From NCBI GenBank assembly GCA_963702055.1, contig OY969702.1, positions 2,108,001-2,172,000 of the forward strand: 64,000 nucleotides of DNA, read 5' to 3'. The notes under the pieces are model-generated. The model worked only from the letters and a program-made list of their open reading frames with translations. It made no database searches and had not been told where the DNA came from. The stretch's first letter is position 1, and every line of letters begins with the position of its first letter. The stretch comes from CAWINX01 sp963702055 (GTDB taxonomy: Bacteria; Actinomycetota; Thermoleophilia; Solirubrobacterales; 70-9). Made by a program: the position numbers and the translations under genes. Of this stretch, positions 42,538 through 50,327 are shown piece by piece.

Positions 42538-43385
42538 AGATCCTGGTCACAGGCGCAGGCGGCATGCTTGGCCGCGACGTGGTGCTCGCCGCCGGCAACG
42601 CCGGGCACGACGTGGTCGGCTTCGGCCATATCGAGCTGGACGTCACCGACGCCGAGGTGGTCGCCAGGAAGCTCGACCTGGAGCGACCCGACATCGTCAT
42701 CAACTGCGCCGCCTGGACCGACGTCGACGGGGCGGAGGAGGCGGAGGAGGCGGCTATGACCGCGAACGGAGCCGGCGCCGGCAACGTTGCGGCCGCGGCC
42801 GCGGCGGTGGGCGCGGGCGTCGTCTACGTCTCCAGCGACTACGTCTTCGACGGCGCCAAGGACTCGCCCTACGTCGAGTCCGACCAGCCCGCGCCGCTGT
42901 CCGCCTACGGTCGGACCAAGCTGGCCGGTGAGGAGGCGACCGCCACCGCCAACAAGCGCCACTTCATCGTTCGCTCCTCCTGGCTGTTCGGGATGGGGGG
43001 GTCCAACTTCGTCGAGACGATGCTGCGGCTGGCCGCCGATCACGGAGAGGTCCTGGTCGTCCGCGATCAGGTCGGCTCGCCCACCTACACCTGGCACCTC
43101 GCCTCCGGAATCGTCCGGTTGATCGAGGGGCTGGAATTCGGCATCCACCACATGGCCGCTGCCGGCTCCTGCTCCTGGTACGACTTCGCCCGGGAGATCT
43201 TCGAGCAGGCGAAAATCGAGTGCAAAGTGCTGTCGGGCACCACCGAGATGCTCGGTCGTCCCGCTCCGCGTCCGGCCTACTCCGTCCTCGCGACGGAGCG
43301 AGAGCACGCAATTACCCTCCCCTCCTGGCAAGACGGCCTGGCGGGCTACCTCGCCCAACGACAAGCGGAAAGGGAGGCGGCGTGA
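42534..43385 (+). CDS. rmlD: dTDP-4-dehydrorhamnose reductase
   Basis: The protein is 283 aa. The TTG start at 42534 is forced since KILVTGAGGMLGRDVV begins at residue 2. INCAAWTDVDGAEE, VYVSSDYVFDG and PLSAYGRTKLAGEE (Tyr/Lys) are classical RmlD motifs. It reduces dTDP-4-keto-L-rhamnose to dTDP-L-rhamnose with NAD(P)H. It follows vapC and precedes rmlB, each with 4-bp overlaps. Confidence 0.9.
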   Translation: MKILVTGAGGMLGRDVVLAAGNAGHDVVGFGHIELDVTDAEVVARKLDLERPDIVINCAAWTDVDGAEEAEEAAMTANGAGAGNVAAAAAAVGAGVVYVSSDYVFDGAKDSPYVESDQPAPLSAYGRTKLAGEEATATANKRHFIVRSSWLFGMGGSNFVETMLRLAADHGEVLVVRDQVGSPTYTWHLASGIVRLIEGLEFGIHHMAAAGSCSWYDFAREIFEQAKIECKVLSGTTEMLGRPAPRPAYSVLATEREHAITLPSWQDGLAGYLAQRQAEREAA

Positions 43386-44365
43386 AGCTCCTCGTCACCG
43401 GCGCGGCCGGGTTCATCGGTTCCACCTACGTGCGGCTGGTCCGCGACGAGCACGAGGTGACGGTGCTCGACAAGCTCACCTACGCCGGGCGGCGGGAGAA
43501 CCTGCCCGAGGGCGTCGAGCTGATCGTCGGAGGGATCGAGGACCCGGCGATCGTCCGCGAGGCGATGGCGGGCGCCGACGCGGTCGTCAACTTCGCCGCC
43601 GAGTCCCACGTCGACCGCTCGATCGACGATCAGGACGCCTTCGCGCGGACCCACGTAATCGGCACCGGCACCCTTCTCGACGCCGCCCGCGAGCTGGGCG
43701 TCGGTCGCTACCTCCAGGTCTCCACTGACGAGGTCTACGGCTCGATCGAGTCGGGCTCCTTCACCGAGACTTCGCCGCTCGACCCGTCCTCTCCGTACTC
43801 GGCGACCAAGGCCGCCGGCGACCTACTCGTCTCGGCTCACTTCCACACCTACGGCCTGGAGGCGGTTATCTGCCGCGGCTCCAACAACTACGGCCCGCGC
43901 CAGTACCCGGAGAAGCTGATTCCGCTGATGGTGCTGAATGCGATCCACGGCGATTCGCTGCCCGTCTACGGCGATGGTCGCCAGGTCCGCAACTGGCTCT
44001 ACGTCGAGGACTTCTGCCGCGGCATCCACACGGTGCTGATGAACGGCCGCCCCGGCGAGGCCTACAACGTCGGCGGGCCCGACGAGTGCGAAAACCTCGA
44101 GGTCGTCAAACGGGTGATCGAGCTGACCGGAGCCGACGAGTCGCTGATCGAGTACGTCACCGACCGCCCCGGCCACGACCGCCGCTACTCACTCGCCTCA
44201 GACAAGCTGCGCGACGAGTTGGGCTGGGAAGCACAGGTCCACTTCGCCGAAGGGCTCGAGCGCACGGTGCAGTGGTACCGCGACAACGAGGAGTGGTGGG
44301 GCCCGATCCGCTCCGGCGAGTACCGCGAGTACTACGAGAAGCACTACGGCAGAGCGCTCGGCTGA
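43382..44365 (+). CDS. rmlB: dTDP-glucose 4,6-dehydratase
   Basis: The protein is 327 aa (GTG 43382). LLVTGAAGFIGSTYVRLV, FAAESHVDRSIDD, VSTDEVYGS and PYSATKAAGDLLV with RGSNNYGPRQYPEKLIP are RmlB signatures including the catalytic Tyr-xxx-Lys. It makes dTDP-4-keto-6-deoxyglucose. It is followed by the first copy of the structured repeat element and rmlC. Confidence 0.92.
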   Translation: MKLLVTGAAGFIGSTYVRLVRDEHEVTVLDKLTYAGRRENLPEGVELIVGGIEDPAIVREAMAGADAVVNFAAESHVDRSIDDQDAFARTHVIGTGTLLDAARELGVGRYLQVSTDEVYGSIESGSFTETSPLDPSSPYSATKAAGDLLVSAHFHTYGLEAVICRGSNNYGPRQYPEKLIPLMVLNAIHGDSLPVYGDGRQVRNWLYVEDFCRGIHTVLMNGRPGEAYNVGGPDECENLEVVKRVIELTGADESLIEYVTDRPGHDRRYSLASDKLRDELGWEAQVHFAEGLERTVQWYRDNEEWWGPIRSGEYREYYEKHYGRALG

Positions 44366-44428
44366 TTCGCTAGCGCTATTGAAACTCACACAGAAGCGAA
44401 ACAAAAGTCCGTGGTACTCTTCGGCAGA

Positions 44429-44495
44429 GTGTCACTCGTCTGCGGGTGGTTCCCGCTTTGCCAGACTCGACCCGCTCCGGCGGGTCTTGTCTTTT
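44429..44495 (+). ncRNA. Structured repeat element, copy 1 (between rmlB and rmlC)
   Basis: This copy has a first hairpin GCGGGTGGTTCCCGC, then CCAGACTC and a second hairpin GACCCGCTCCGGCGGGTC with outer GAC/GTC pairs and a T-run (TCTTTT). It aligns with copies 2 and 3 at 45084 and 45400. The first stem differs in length and sequence but keeps pairing and the TGGTT loop, and the second loop differs (CTCC versus TTCG). A TACTCT box lies 8 bp upstream of GTGTC. It may be an independent short RNA, an attenuator for rmlC, or a terminator module. Confidence 0.55.
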
Positions 44496-44511
44496 AATCC
44501 GGCTGGTGCTG

Positions 44512-45060
44512 ATGCCGAGGCGTCTGGAGACGAAGCTCGACGGGGTGGTCCTGCTCGAGCCGGAGGTCCACGGCGACTCGCGTGGATTCATGGTCGAGAC
44601 GTTCCGCCGCGATGCTTGGGCAGAGCTGGGGATCGATGTCGACTTCGTCCAGCAGAACCACTCGCGCTCGGCGAAGAGCACGCTGCGCGGTCTGCACTTC
44701 CAGACCGAGCCCGGCCAGGCGAAGCTGGTCCGCTGCCCGCGCGGCAAGGTCTTCGACGTCGCCGTCGACCTGCGGCGCGACTCGCCCACCTACGGCCAGT
44801 GGGAGGGCCACGTCCTCGACGACGAGGCCCACCGTCAGCTCTTCGTCCCGGTCGGCTTCGGCCACGGCTTCTGCGTGCTCAGCGACGTCGCCGACGTCGC
44901 CTACCAGCTCTCCAGCCTCTACGACCCCGCCACCGAGTCCGGCATCGCCTGGAACGATCCCGACGTGGGCGTCGAATGGCCGGTAAGCGACCCTCTGCTC
45001 TCCGAGCGGGACAAGACAGCTCCGCGACTCACGGAAGTCGCCGACTCCCTTCTCTTTTAG
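44512..45060 (+). CDS. rmlC: dTDP-4-dehydrorhamnose 3,5-epimerase
   Basis: The protein is 182 aa (ATG 44512). VVLLEPEVHGDSRGFMVETFRRD, FVQQNHSRSAKSTLRGLHFQ (active-site His) and FVPVGFGHGFCVLSD match RmlC cupins. It converts dTDP-4-keto-6-deoxyglucose to the L-lyxo form. The 147-bp leader between rmlB and rmlC contains copy 1 of the structured element, whose terminator-like hairpin ends about 17 bp before the start codon, so rmlC expression could be attenuated. Confidence 0.9.
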   Translation: MPRRLETKLDGVVLLEPEVHGDSRGFMVETFRRDAWAELGIDVDFVQQNHSRSAKSTLRGLHFQTEPGQAKLVRCPRGKVFDVAVDLRRDSPTYGQWEGHVLDDEAHRQLFVPVGFGHGFCVLSDVADVAYQLSSLYDPATESGIAWNDPDVGVEWPVSDPLLSERDKTAPRLTEVADSLLF

Positions 45061-45083
45061 TTCTGCTCAGTTACCCTGGCAGT

Positions 45084-45162
45084 GGGTGTCGGCTGCTTGC
45101 GGGGTGGTTCCCCGCTTCACCAGACTCGACCCGCTTCGGCGGGTCTTGTCGTTCTAGCGGCC
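45084..45162 (+). ncRNA. Structured repeat element, copy 2 (downstream of rmlC)
   Basis: This 79-bp sequence is identical to copy 3 (45400-45478). It contains the hairpins GCGGGG/CCCCGC with loop TGGTT and GACCCGC/GCGGGTC with loop TTCG, the second with outer GAC/GTC pairs across a small internal loop. A TACCCT box is at 45072-45077, 8 bp before GTGTC. It begins 23 bp after the rmlC stop. Confidence 0.6.
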
Positions 45163-45250
45163 TCGCCTCATGCACAGAAGTGTAAAAAGTGTGTGCCAAG
45201 TTTGCCGCGCCTCGATTTCAACTGGGACTCAAGTGTTAGCGTCGGTAGGA

Positions 45251-45345
45251 GGAGGGTCGAAGGAGACAGGCGTGCTCCAGGCAGTCGACACCTGTCATGT
45301 CCGGCCTAACCAGTCGGATCCGGTTCGAGTCCGGTGCCCTCCGCA
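45251..45345 (+). tRNA. tRNA-like element flanked by 79-bp direct repeats
   Basis: The 5' GGAGGGT pairs with GCCCTCC at the 3' end (7 bp), followed by discriminator G and CA. A T arm CCGG-TTCGAGT-CCGG with the universal GTTCGA core is clear. A D-like hairpin GGAG/CTCC and an anticodon-like hairpin (GGCAG/CTGTC, loop TCGACAC, nominal anticodon GAC) can be drawn, with a 22-nt variable region. The linker before the D stem is 4 nt, and the base before the anticodon is not T. It may be a divergent type II tRNA, a degenerate tRNA or a tRNA-like RNA. Confidence 0.4.
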
Positions 45346-45399
45346 TATGACCTACCGAGTGGGTCGAGGATGGGGCAGCGCCGTGGTAGCCTAGAACGC

Positions 45400-45478
45400 G
45401 GGTGTCGGCTGCTTGCGGGGTGGTTCCCCGCTTCACCAGACTCGACCCGCTTCGGCGGGTCTTGTCGTTCTAGCGGCC
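45400..45478 (+). ncRNA. Structured repeat element, copy 3 (upstream of GT2 stop)
   Basis: This 79-bp copy is identical to 45084-45162. It overlaps the TAG of the convergent GT2 gene at 45470-45472, so its hairpin may also terminate that gene. A TAGCCT box lies at 45387-45392, 9 bp before GTGTC. Copies 2 and 3 bracket 237 bp containing the tRNA-like element. Confidence 0.6.
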
Positions 45479-46348
45479 CCTGACGGCGGTGATGCCCAGG
45501 CTCACCGCTAGCTTGGCGGCGATTCCCGCGTAGACGGCGGAGTTGACGAGCGGGTTGTGCTCGGGGGCGTCGAAGCGGCGGTAGAAGCGGCCCATGCCGC
45601 GATGGAAGGCGATCTCCTGTTTGGGGCGGCGTCGCTTGCCGCTGGAGCCGCCCTTGACGTGCAGGGCGACGCCGGCCGGCTCGTAGAAGACCTTCCAGCC
45701 GGCGTCCCAGAAGCGACGGCACCAGTCGAGGTCCTCCATGTAGAGCCAGTAGCCCTCGTCGAGCAGGCCGACCTGGCGGATCGCCTCGGCGCGGCAGAGC
45801 ATGAAGGCGCCGTTGACGGCGTCGACCTCGCCCGGCTCGTCGTCTCCCAGGTGGGTTGCTCGGTACTGGCTCAGGGCGCCGGACGCCTTGCCGCCGCGCC
45901 CGACTCCGGTGAAGTGGGCGAGGGCGCTCAGCGGAGTGGGGAAGGAGCGCTTGCAGGCGTGGTCCAGCTCGCCCGACTCGGTCACCAGCTTGCAGCCGAC
46001 CATCCCGATCCGCTCGTCGGAGCGCAGCCGAGCGAGGCTCGCGTCCAGCGTCCCCGCGTAGACCTCGGTGTCGGGGTTGAGCAGCAGCACGGCCGCGGCG
46101 TCGCTCTCGCAGAGCACCAGGTTGTTGGCGGCGGAGAAGCCGATGTTCTCGCGACGCAGCAGCCGCACCGCCGGGAACTCACGCTCGACCATGTCCGGGG
46201 TCGAGTCCGGGCTGCCGCTGTCGACGACCGTCACCCGCATCTCTGCACCGGGCGGATGAGCCTCGAGCGATCGCAGGCAGCGCCGCAGCAGCTCCTCGGC
46301 GCCGTGGCTGACGATGACGACCTCGAGGTCGGGTGCGCGGCTCGACAT
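45470..46348 (-). CDS. GT2 glycosyltransferase, probable rhamnosyltransferase
   Basis: The protein is 292 aa. LEVVIVSHGAEELLRRCLRSL, NIGFSAANNLVL and VLLLNPDTEVYAG (DxD) mark a GT2 enzyme of the WbbL-like family, with EGYWLYMEDLDWCRRFWDAGWKVFY later. Proximity to the complete rml set suggests dTDP-rhamnose as donor. It lies 9 bp downstream of the sugar transferase gene on the same strand. Confidence 0.84.
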   Translation of the reverse strand: MSSRAPDLEVVIVSHGAEELLRRCLRSLEAHPPGAEMRVTVVDSGSPDSTPDMVEREFPAVRLLRRENIGFSAANNLVLCESDAAAVLLLNPDTEVYAGTLDASLARLRSDERIGMVGCKLVTESGELDHACKRSFPTPLSALAHFTGVGRGGKASGALSQYRATHLGDDEPGEVDAVNGAFMLCRAEAIRQVGLLDEGYWLYMEDLDWCRRFWDAGWKVFYEPAGVALHVKGGSSGKRRRPKQEIAFHRGMGRFYRRFDAPEHNPLVNSAVYAGIAAKLAVSLGITAVRGR

Positions 46349-46357
46349 GGGTGAGTT

Positions 46358-47860
46358 CTAGTACGCGCCGTCGCTGCGGACGATCGCGCGGGGAGTCCGC
46401 AACAGGATCGCCAGATCCCCGGTGATCGAGAGGTTGTCGAGGTAGTCGCGCTCCATCGCCAGTCGCTCCTCGAAGGTGAGATCGCCGCGGCCGTAGACCT
46501 GCATCGGGCCGGTCAGACCCGGCTTGACCGCGAGGCGGATGCGCTGGCGCTCGTCATAGAGGGCGACGACGGCTTCCTCCTCGGGGCGCGGGCCGACCAG
46601 CGACATCTGCCCGGTCAGCACGTTGAAGAGCTGCGGCAGCTCGTCGATGCTCGTGCGCCGCAGCAGGCGCCCCGCTCGGGTGACGCGCGGGTCGTCGGGG
46701 ATCTTGAAGGAAGGCTCCTCGAGCTTCTCCAGGTCGACCAGTTCGCCCAGTCGCGCCTCGGCGTCGGCGACCATCGTCCGGAACTTCACCATCGTGAACG
46801 ACTCGCCGTCTCGCCCCGCCCGCTTCTGCTGGAAGAGCACCGGCCTGCCGGTGTCGAGCAGGATGAGAATCGCGGCTGCCAGTAGGAGTGGCGAGAGCAA
46901 TACCAGCAGCGTCGCGGAAACGACCAAGTCCATCGCGCGCTTCATCGCCAGGGTCGAACGCGGCGGGTCCGAGAAGCGGAAGTCCAGGACCGGGAGCTCG
47001 GCGAGGCGGTTCAACTCGATGCCCGGGCCCAGCAGACCGAAGTGCTGGGGCAGGAAGGTGAGGCCGAGCCCGGCGACCTTGCATTCCTCGATCAGCTGCT
47101 CGGCAGCGCCCTCGCTCATCTCCTGGGCGGTGACGACCACTCGCTCCACGTTGTGGTCTTGCGCCACCTGGGCAAGGTTGGCGATCGTGCCGAGTCGGGG
47201 CAACGCGGTGGCGCCGGGATCGCGGTCGTCGATCGAGAGGTAGCCGACCAGCCGCAGGCGGGCCTCGGGATGGGTCGACAACCGTCTCGCCACCACTTCG
47301 GCGGCCTCGGCCGGGCCGATCACCACGCCGGTGGCGACATCCGTGAGCGCGTGCCAGAGGAAGCGGACGATGGCGCGCATCGCAATGGTGCCGAGCAGCG
47401 CGCCGACCCCGACGATGATCGCGCTTCCCGCCGAGAGTGGCCCGACCGGGCTGAGGGCGAGCAGGCCGTCCAGCGCCAGGGTCCCCAGTGCGCTGGCGGA
47501 GATCAGGCTGGGGAGTTCGTCGAAGGTGCTGTGGCGGATCCGGCGGTGGTCGTTGTCGTAGAGGCCGTGGAGCTTCAGGACGAGGATCCAGGCGGGGCTG
47601 AACAGCGTCGCCCAGAAGAGCGTCGCGACATCGGTTGTGGAGGTCATCGCCGTCGCCGCGCAAAGGGCGGCGAACAGGGCGAGCCAGTCTCCGCTGGCGA
47701 GCAGGCGACGTAATAGCGCCCCGCGGCGCTGCAGATCGTTCGGGCCGGTCGATCCGGAGCCGGTCGCGCCACCAGGGCCATCCGCCTTTTCGCGGCGGCG
47801 GTCGGGCAACCGACTCGCAGGCGGTTGCCGCGTTGCGGGTTTCTGTGTCTCCTGGGTCAT
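46358..47860 (-). CDS. Undecaprenyl-phosphate sugar phosphotransferase (WbaP/WcaJ-like)
   Basis: The protein is 500 aa from ATG 47860. Four hydrophobic segments (residues about 55-155) and a CoA-binding-like domain (about 165-300, VVIGPAEAAEVVARRL) precede the bacterial sugar-transferase domain. That domain shows KRAMDLVVSATLLVLLSPLL, QKRAGRDGESFTMVKFRTM and DELPQLFNVLTGQMSLVGPRP. It starts the glycan by transferring a sugar phosphate to the lipid carrier. It overlaps the ligase/polymerase gene by 4 bp. Confidence 0.9.
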   Translation of the reverse strand: MTQETQKPATRQPPASRLPDRRREKADGPGGATGSGSTGPNDLQRRGALLRRLLASGDWLALFAALCAATAMTSTTDVATLFWATLFSPAWILVLKLHGLYDNDHRRIRHSTFDELPSLISASALGTLALDGLLALSPVGPLSAGSAIIVGVGALLGTIAMRAIVRFLWHALTDVATGVVIGPAEAAEVVARRLSTHPEARLRLVGYLSIDDRDPGATALPRLGTIANLAQVAQDHNVERVVVTAQEMSEGAAEQLIEECKVAGLGLTFLPQHFGLLGPGIELNRLAELPVLDFRFSDPPRSTLAMKRAMDLVVSATLLVLLSPLLLAAAILILLDTGRPVLFQQKRAGRDGESFTMVKFRTMVADAEARLGELVDLEKLEEPSFKIPDDPRVTRAGRLLRRTSIDELPQLFNVLTGQMSLVGPRPEEEAVVALYDERQRIRLAVKPGLTGPMQVYGRGDLTFEERLAMERDYLDNLSITGDLAILLRTPRAIVRSDGAY

Positions 47861-49866
47861 TGTCCGGCCGCCAGCTCCGGTGCCCGCGGGTTGAGCCGGC
47901 GCGCATGGTCGATGTCTGCCTGCGCCGCCGCCGTGTCGCCGGCGGCCTGCTCCGCCTGGGCGCGCAGGTAGTACAGCTGCCAGTTGTGGTCCTCGCGCTC
48001 GATCGCGTGGGTGAAATAGACGACCGCCGAGGGGGCGTCGTTCTGGACCTGGAGGGCGAGCAGGCCGAGTTGCACGTAGGGGGATGCCGCCCATGGCTCG
48101 ATCGAGCGGGCGCTCTTCGCGTGGTCGACGGCGCTGCCCACGTCCCCGGCCGCCGCGGCGCTCTGGCTCGCCTTGATCTCACGGGTGACCAGGAGCGGCC
48201 CGATCAGTGCGATCGCCGCGATCCACGCCAGCCCGATCCCGCCGATCGCCAGCCCGAAGCGGCGGCCTTCTGTTGCTTCGAAATCTCCCTCGAGCGCACT
48301 CGCGCGCTGCGCGCATCGCACGCTTACCAAGACACCGGCGGCGAGGAAGAAGACTGCTCCCAGCCCGGCGATCTCCCAGAACCAGTCGAAGGCGGCGCCT
48401 ACGGCGAAGGCGAGCATCGCGGCGATGAGAGCCGCATAGCGCTCTCTCTCAGGGTGGGGGGCGTCGCGCCAGGCGGAGAACCCCAGCCAGAGCAGGCAGC
48501 CGATCATGGCCAAGACCAGGACGCCGCCGACTACTCCCAGCTCGCTGAACGCCTCCAGGTAGATGGAGTGGGCGTCGTGGACCGGTGCGTTGATCGAGCG
48601 ATGCTGCTCCCACGCGAACTCGTATGTGCCGGCCCCGGTGCCCAGGGCGGGGTGATCGCGAAATCCGTCGACCGCGACGCGCCAGAAGTCGTAGCGCCCC
48701 GCGCCGGAGAGCTGTCCGAAGTGCTGCTCGGGCTGATCGGGGAACTGGATGTCGGAGTTGGAGAACTGGTGCCAGGCGCGCCCGCCGACAGCGATCGTCA
48801 CGCCGACGATCGCCACTGCCGCGACCAGGGCGATTGCCTTCAGCACAGTTGGGCTGCGGGAAAGCTCGAGTGCCCTCCCGGTCGCCCGCCCGCCCCGTGC
48901 CTCGATGCGCCTCAGCGCGGTGAAAGCGAGCAGGGCGAGCGCGATCCCGCCCAACAGGATCAGCAGCGCCGTCACTCCCTGGTTGACGGATGCCTGGGTG
49001 GCGAGGTTGTCGCTGAGGGCGTGCGTCGACTGCACGTAGAGGATCGCCGGCAGGGTTCCGATCAGCCCGGCGGCGAAGGTGCCGAGCAGCCAAAGCCTGT
49101 CCCTGGACAGAACCAGCAGGGCGCCGACCGCGATCAGCAGCGAGAGCAGCCCCCCGCGTGAGTAGGTGAAGTAGAGGGCAAGGAGGACGGCCGGGATTGC
49201 CCCGACGGAGATCCAACGCAGCGCGGCCCAGCCGGCGCGGCGGCTCATCCAGAGAAGCAGCGCGACCGCGATCCCGGCCATTGCCCCGTTTGCGTTCCAG
49301 TAGCCGAGCGGGTAGCGAAGGCGGGAGCCGGTCCCCAGGCCGTCGCTGATGTTGAGCACGTGAGGGAGGAGACGGCTCCCCAAGCCCAAAAGGGCAACGA
49401 GAGTGACGGCGATTGCCAGGCCTTCAGCGAAACGTTGGCGCCTTTCGTCGGTTTGGGCGATCAGGAACGCGGCAAGGAAGAAGCTGAGATAGACGAGGAC
49501 GCGGTCCGCCTCGATCACACTCAGCTCCACCGACCCTGACCAGAGGGAAGAAATTGCAGACAAGAGCGCCAAACCCCCGATCAGCCCAACCGACCAGTAG
49601 AGCGGCCGGCCGAGCTTCGCATGCGACGCCGCGCCCAACACCAGCAGCGCGACCACGACCAGCCAGACGGCGAGTCCGGCGATGTGACGACCGCTTACGT
49701 CATAGCCCCCTCCGGCGAGCGCAAGCCCGCCGATCAGCGCGATCGGAGCGATCAGCGCCGCGAATTGGTCTAACCTTGCGCCGGATGTCTGGGAAGCGCC
49801 ATCCCCACGCCCGGAGCCCGATTCCGGCTGCCTTTGGAGGCCTGTCAGTGTTGGCTCTGCTGGCAC
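47857..49866 (-). CDS. O-antigen ligase/polymerase-like membrane protein with C-terminal TPR region
   Basis: The protein is 669 aa with about twelve membrane helices starting at residue 32. The periplasmic loop GAGRYDFWRVAVDGFRDHPALGTGAGTYEF (residues about 385-415) is the Wzy_C signature (W-x-x-A-...-P-x-x-G-x-G). The final about 100 residues (VDHAKSARSIEPWAASPYVQ, then RAQAEQAAGDTAAA) are TPR-like. It polymerises or ligates the glycan. Its 5' end overlaps the divergent gene at 49785 by 82 bp. No nearer start codon is available. Confidence 0.84.
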   Translation of the reverse strand: MPAEPTLTGLQRQPESGSGRGDGASQTSGARLDQFAALIAPIALIGGLALAGGGYDVSGRHIAGLAVWLVVVALLVLGAASHAKLGRPLYWSVGLIGGLALLSAISSLWSGSVELSVIEADRVLVYLSFFLAAFLIAQTDERRQRFAEGLAIAVTLVALLGLGSRLLPHVLNISDGLGTGSRLRYPLGYWNANGAMAGIAVALLLWMSRRAGWAALRWISVGAIPAVLLALYFTYSRGGLLSLLIAVGALLVLSRDRLWLLGTFAAGLIGTLPAILYVQSTHALSDNLATQASVNQGVTALLILLGGIALALLAFTALRRIEARGGRATGRALELSRSPTVLKAIALVAAVAIVGVTIAVGGRAWHQFSNSDIQFPDQPEQHFGQLSGAGRYDFWRVAVDGFRDHPALGTGAGTYEFAWEQHRSINAPVHDAHSIYLEAFSELGVVGGVLVLAMIGCLLWLGFSAWRDAPHPERERYAALIAAMLAFAVGAAFDWFWEIAGLGAVFFLAAGVLVSVRCAQRASALEGDFEATEGRRFGLAIGGIGLAWIAAIALIGPLLVTREIKASQSAAAAGDVGSAVDHAKSARSIEPWAASPYVQLGLLALQVQNDAPSAVVYFTHAIEREDHNWQLYYLRAQAEQAAGDTAAAQADIDHARRLNPRAPELAAGQ

Positions 49867-50324
49867 TTGCCTGCTTTCCGATTCTTGCTCAAGCGGATTC
49901 GAGTGGTGTCCAGTATTCGGACGGGATACCTAATGCGTATGGGGGCAGCGCTTCGGCGCATTCTTCAAAGGTTTCCGGCGGGCCCGGCGGAGCGAGCAAT
50001 TCTGACGCTACCGCGTCGAATCCGTCCGGATCTGGGTCTTCGCGGGGAGGCTCATCGTCAACCGGCGGCACTCCAAGCTCGAGCGACGGCGGCGCCTCGC
50101 AGGGTAGCCCAGCCACTTCCTCGGGACAGCAGCCGTCCTCCGGCGGGAGCGGGCAGGGCGAGACGGGCTCATCGTCGACGGGCGGAGGGAGCGGTGGCTC
50201 CTCGCCCCTGATCCCCATCTTGATCGCGATCTTGGCGCTCGCCGGAATCTCGATTGGCGTGCTGACGCTCCGGGCGCGCCGCAATCGTCTTGGTTCAGGT
50301 GCCGTCTCACCAAAGGTGAGCTAG
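49785..50324 (+). CDS. Secreted Ser/Gly-rich protein with membrane anchor
   Basis: The protein is 179 aa. A signal peptide is formed by KRHPHARSPIPAAFGGLSVLALLALACFPILAQA. The middle about 95 residues are low-complexity Gly/Ser/Thr/Pro (about 50-140), and the last hydrophobic stretch LIPILIAILALAGISIGVLTL is followed by basic residues, as in surface-anchored proteins. It resembles a wall-spanning stalk. The function is unknown. It starts inside the divergent Wzy-like gene and is 3 bp upstream of the GH gene. Confidence 0.65.
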   Translation: MSGKRHPHARSPIPAAFGGLSVLALLALACFPILAQADSSGVQYSDGIPNAYGGSASAHSSKVSGGPGGASNSDATASNPSGSGSSRGGSSSTGGTPSSSDGGASQGSPATSSGQQPSSGGSGQGETGSSSTGGGSGGSSPLIPILIAILALAGISIGVLTLRARRNRLGSGAVSPKVS

Positions 50325-50327
50325 CTC

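Noticed and set aside
45082..45153. Short leader peptide starting at GTGTC in the repeat copies
   Set aside because: The frame begins with GTG in all copies, but the encoded residues are not conserved between copy 1 and copies 2/3 because the first stem differs by insertions. RNA pairing is better conserved, though a leaderless attenuator peptide cannot be fully excluded.
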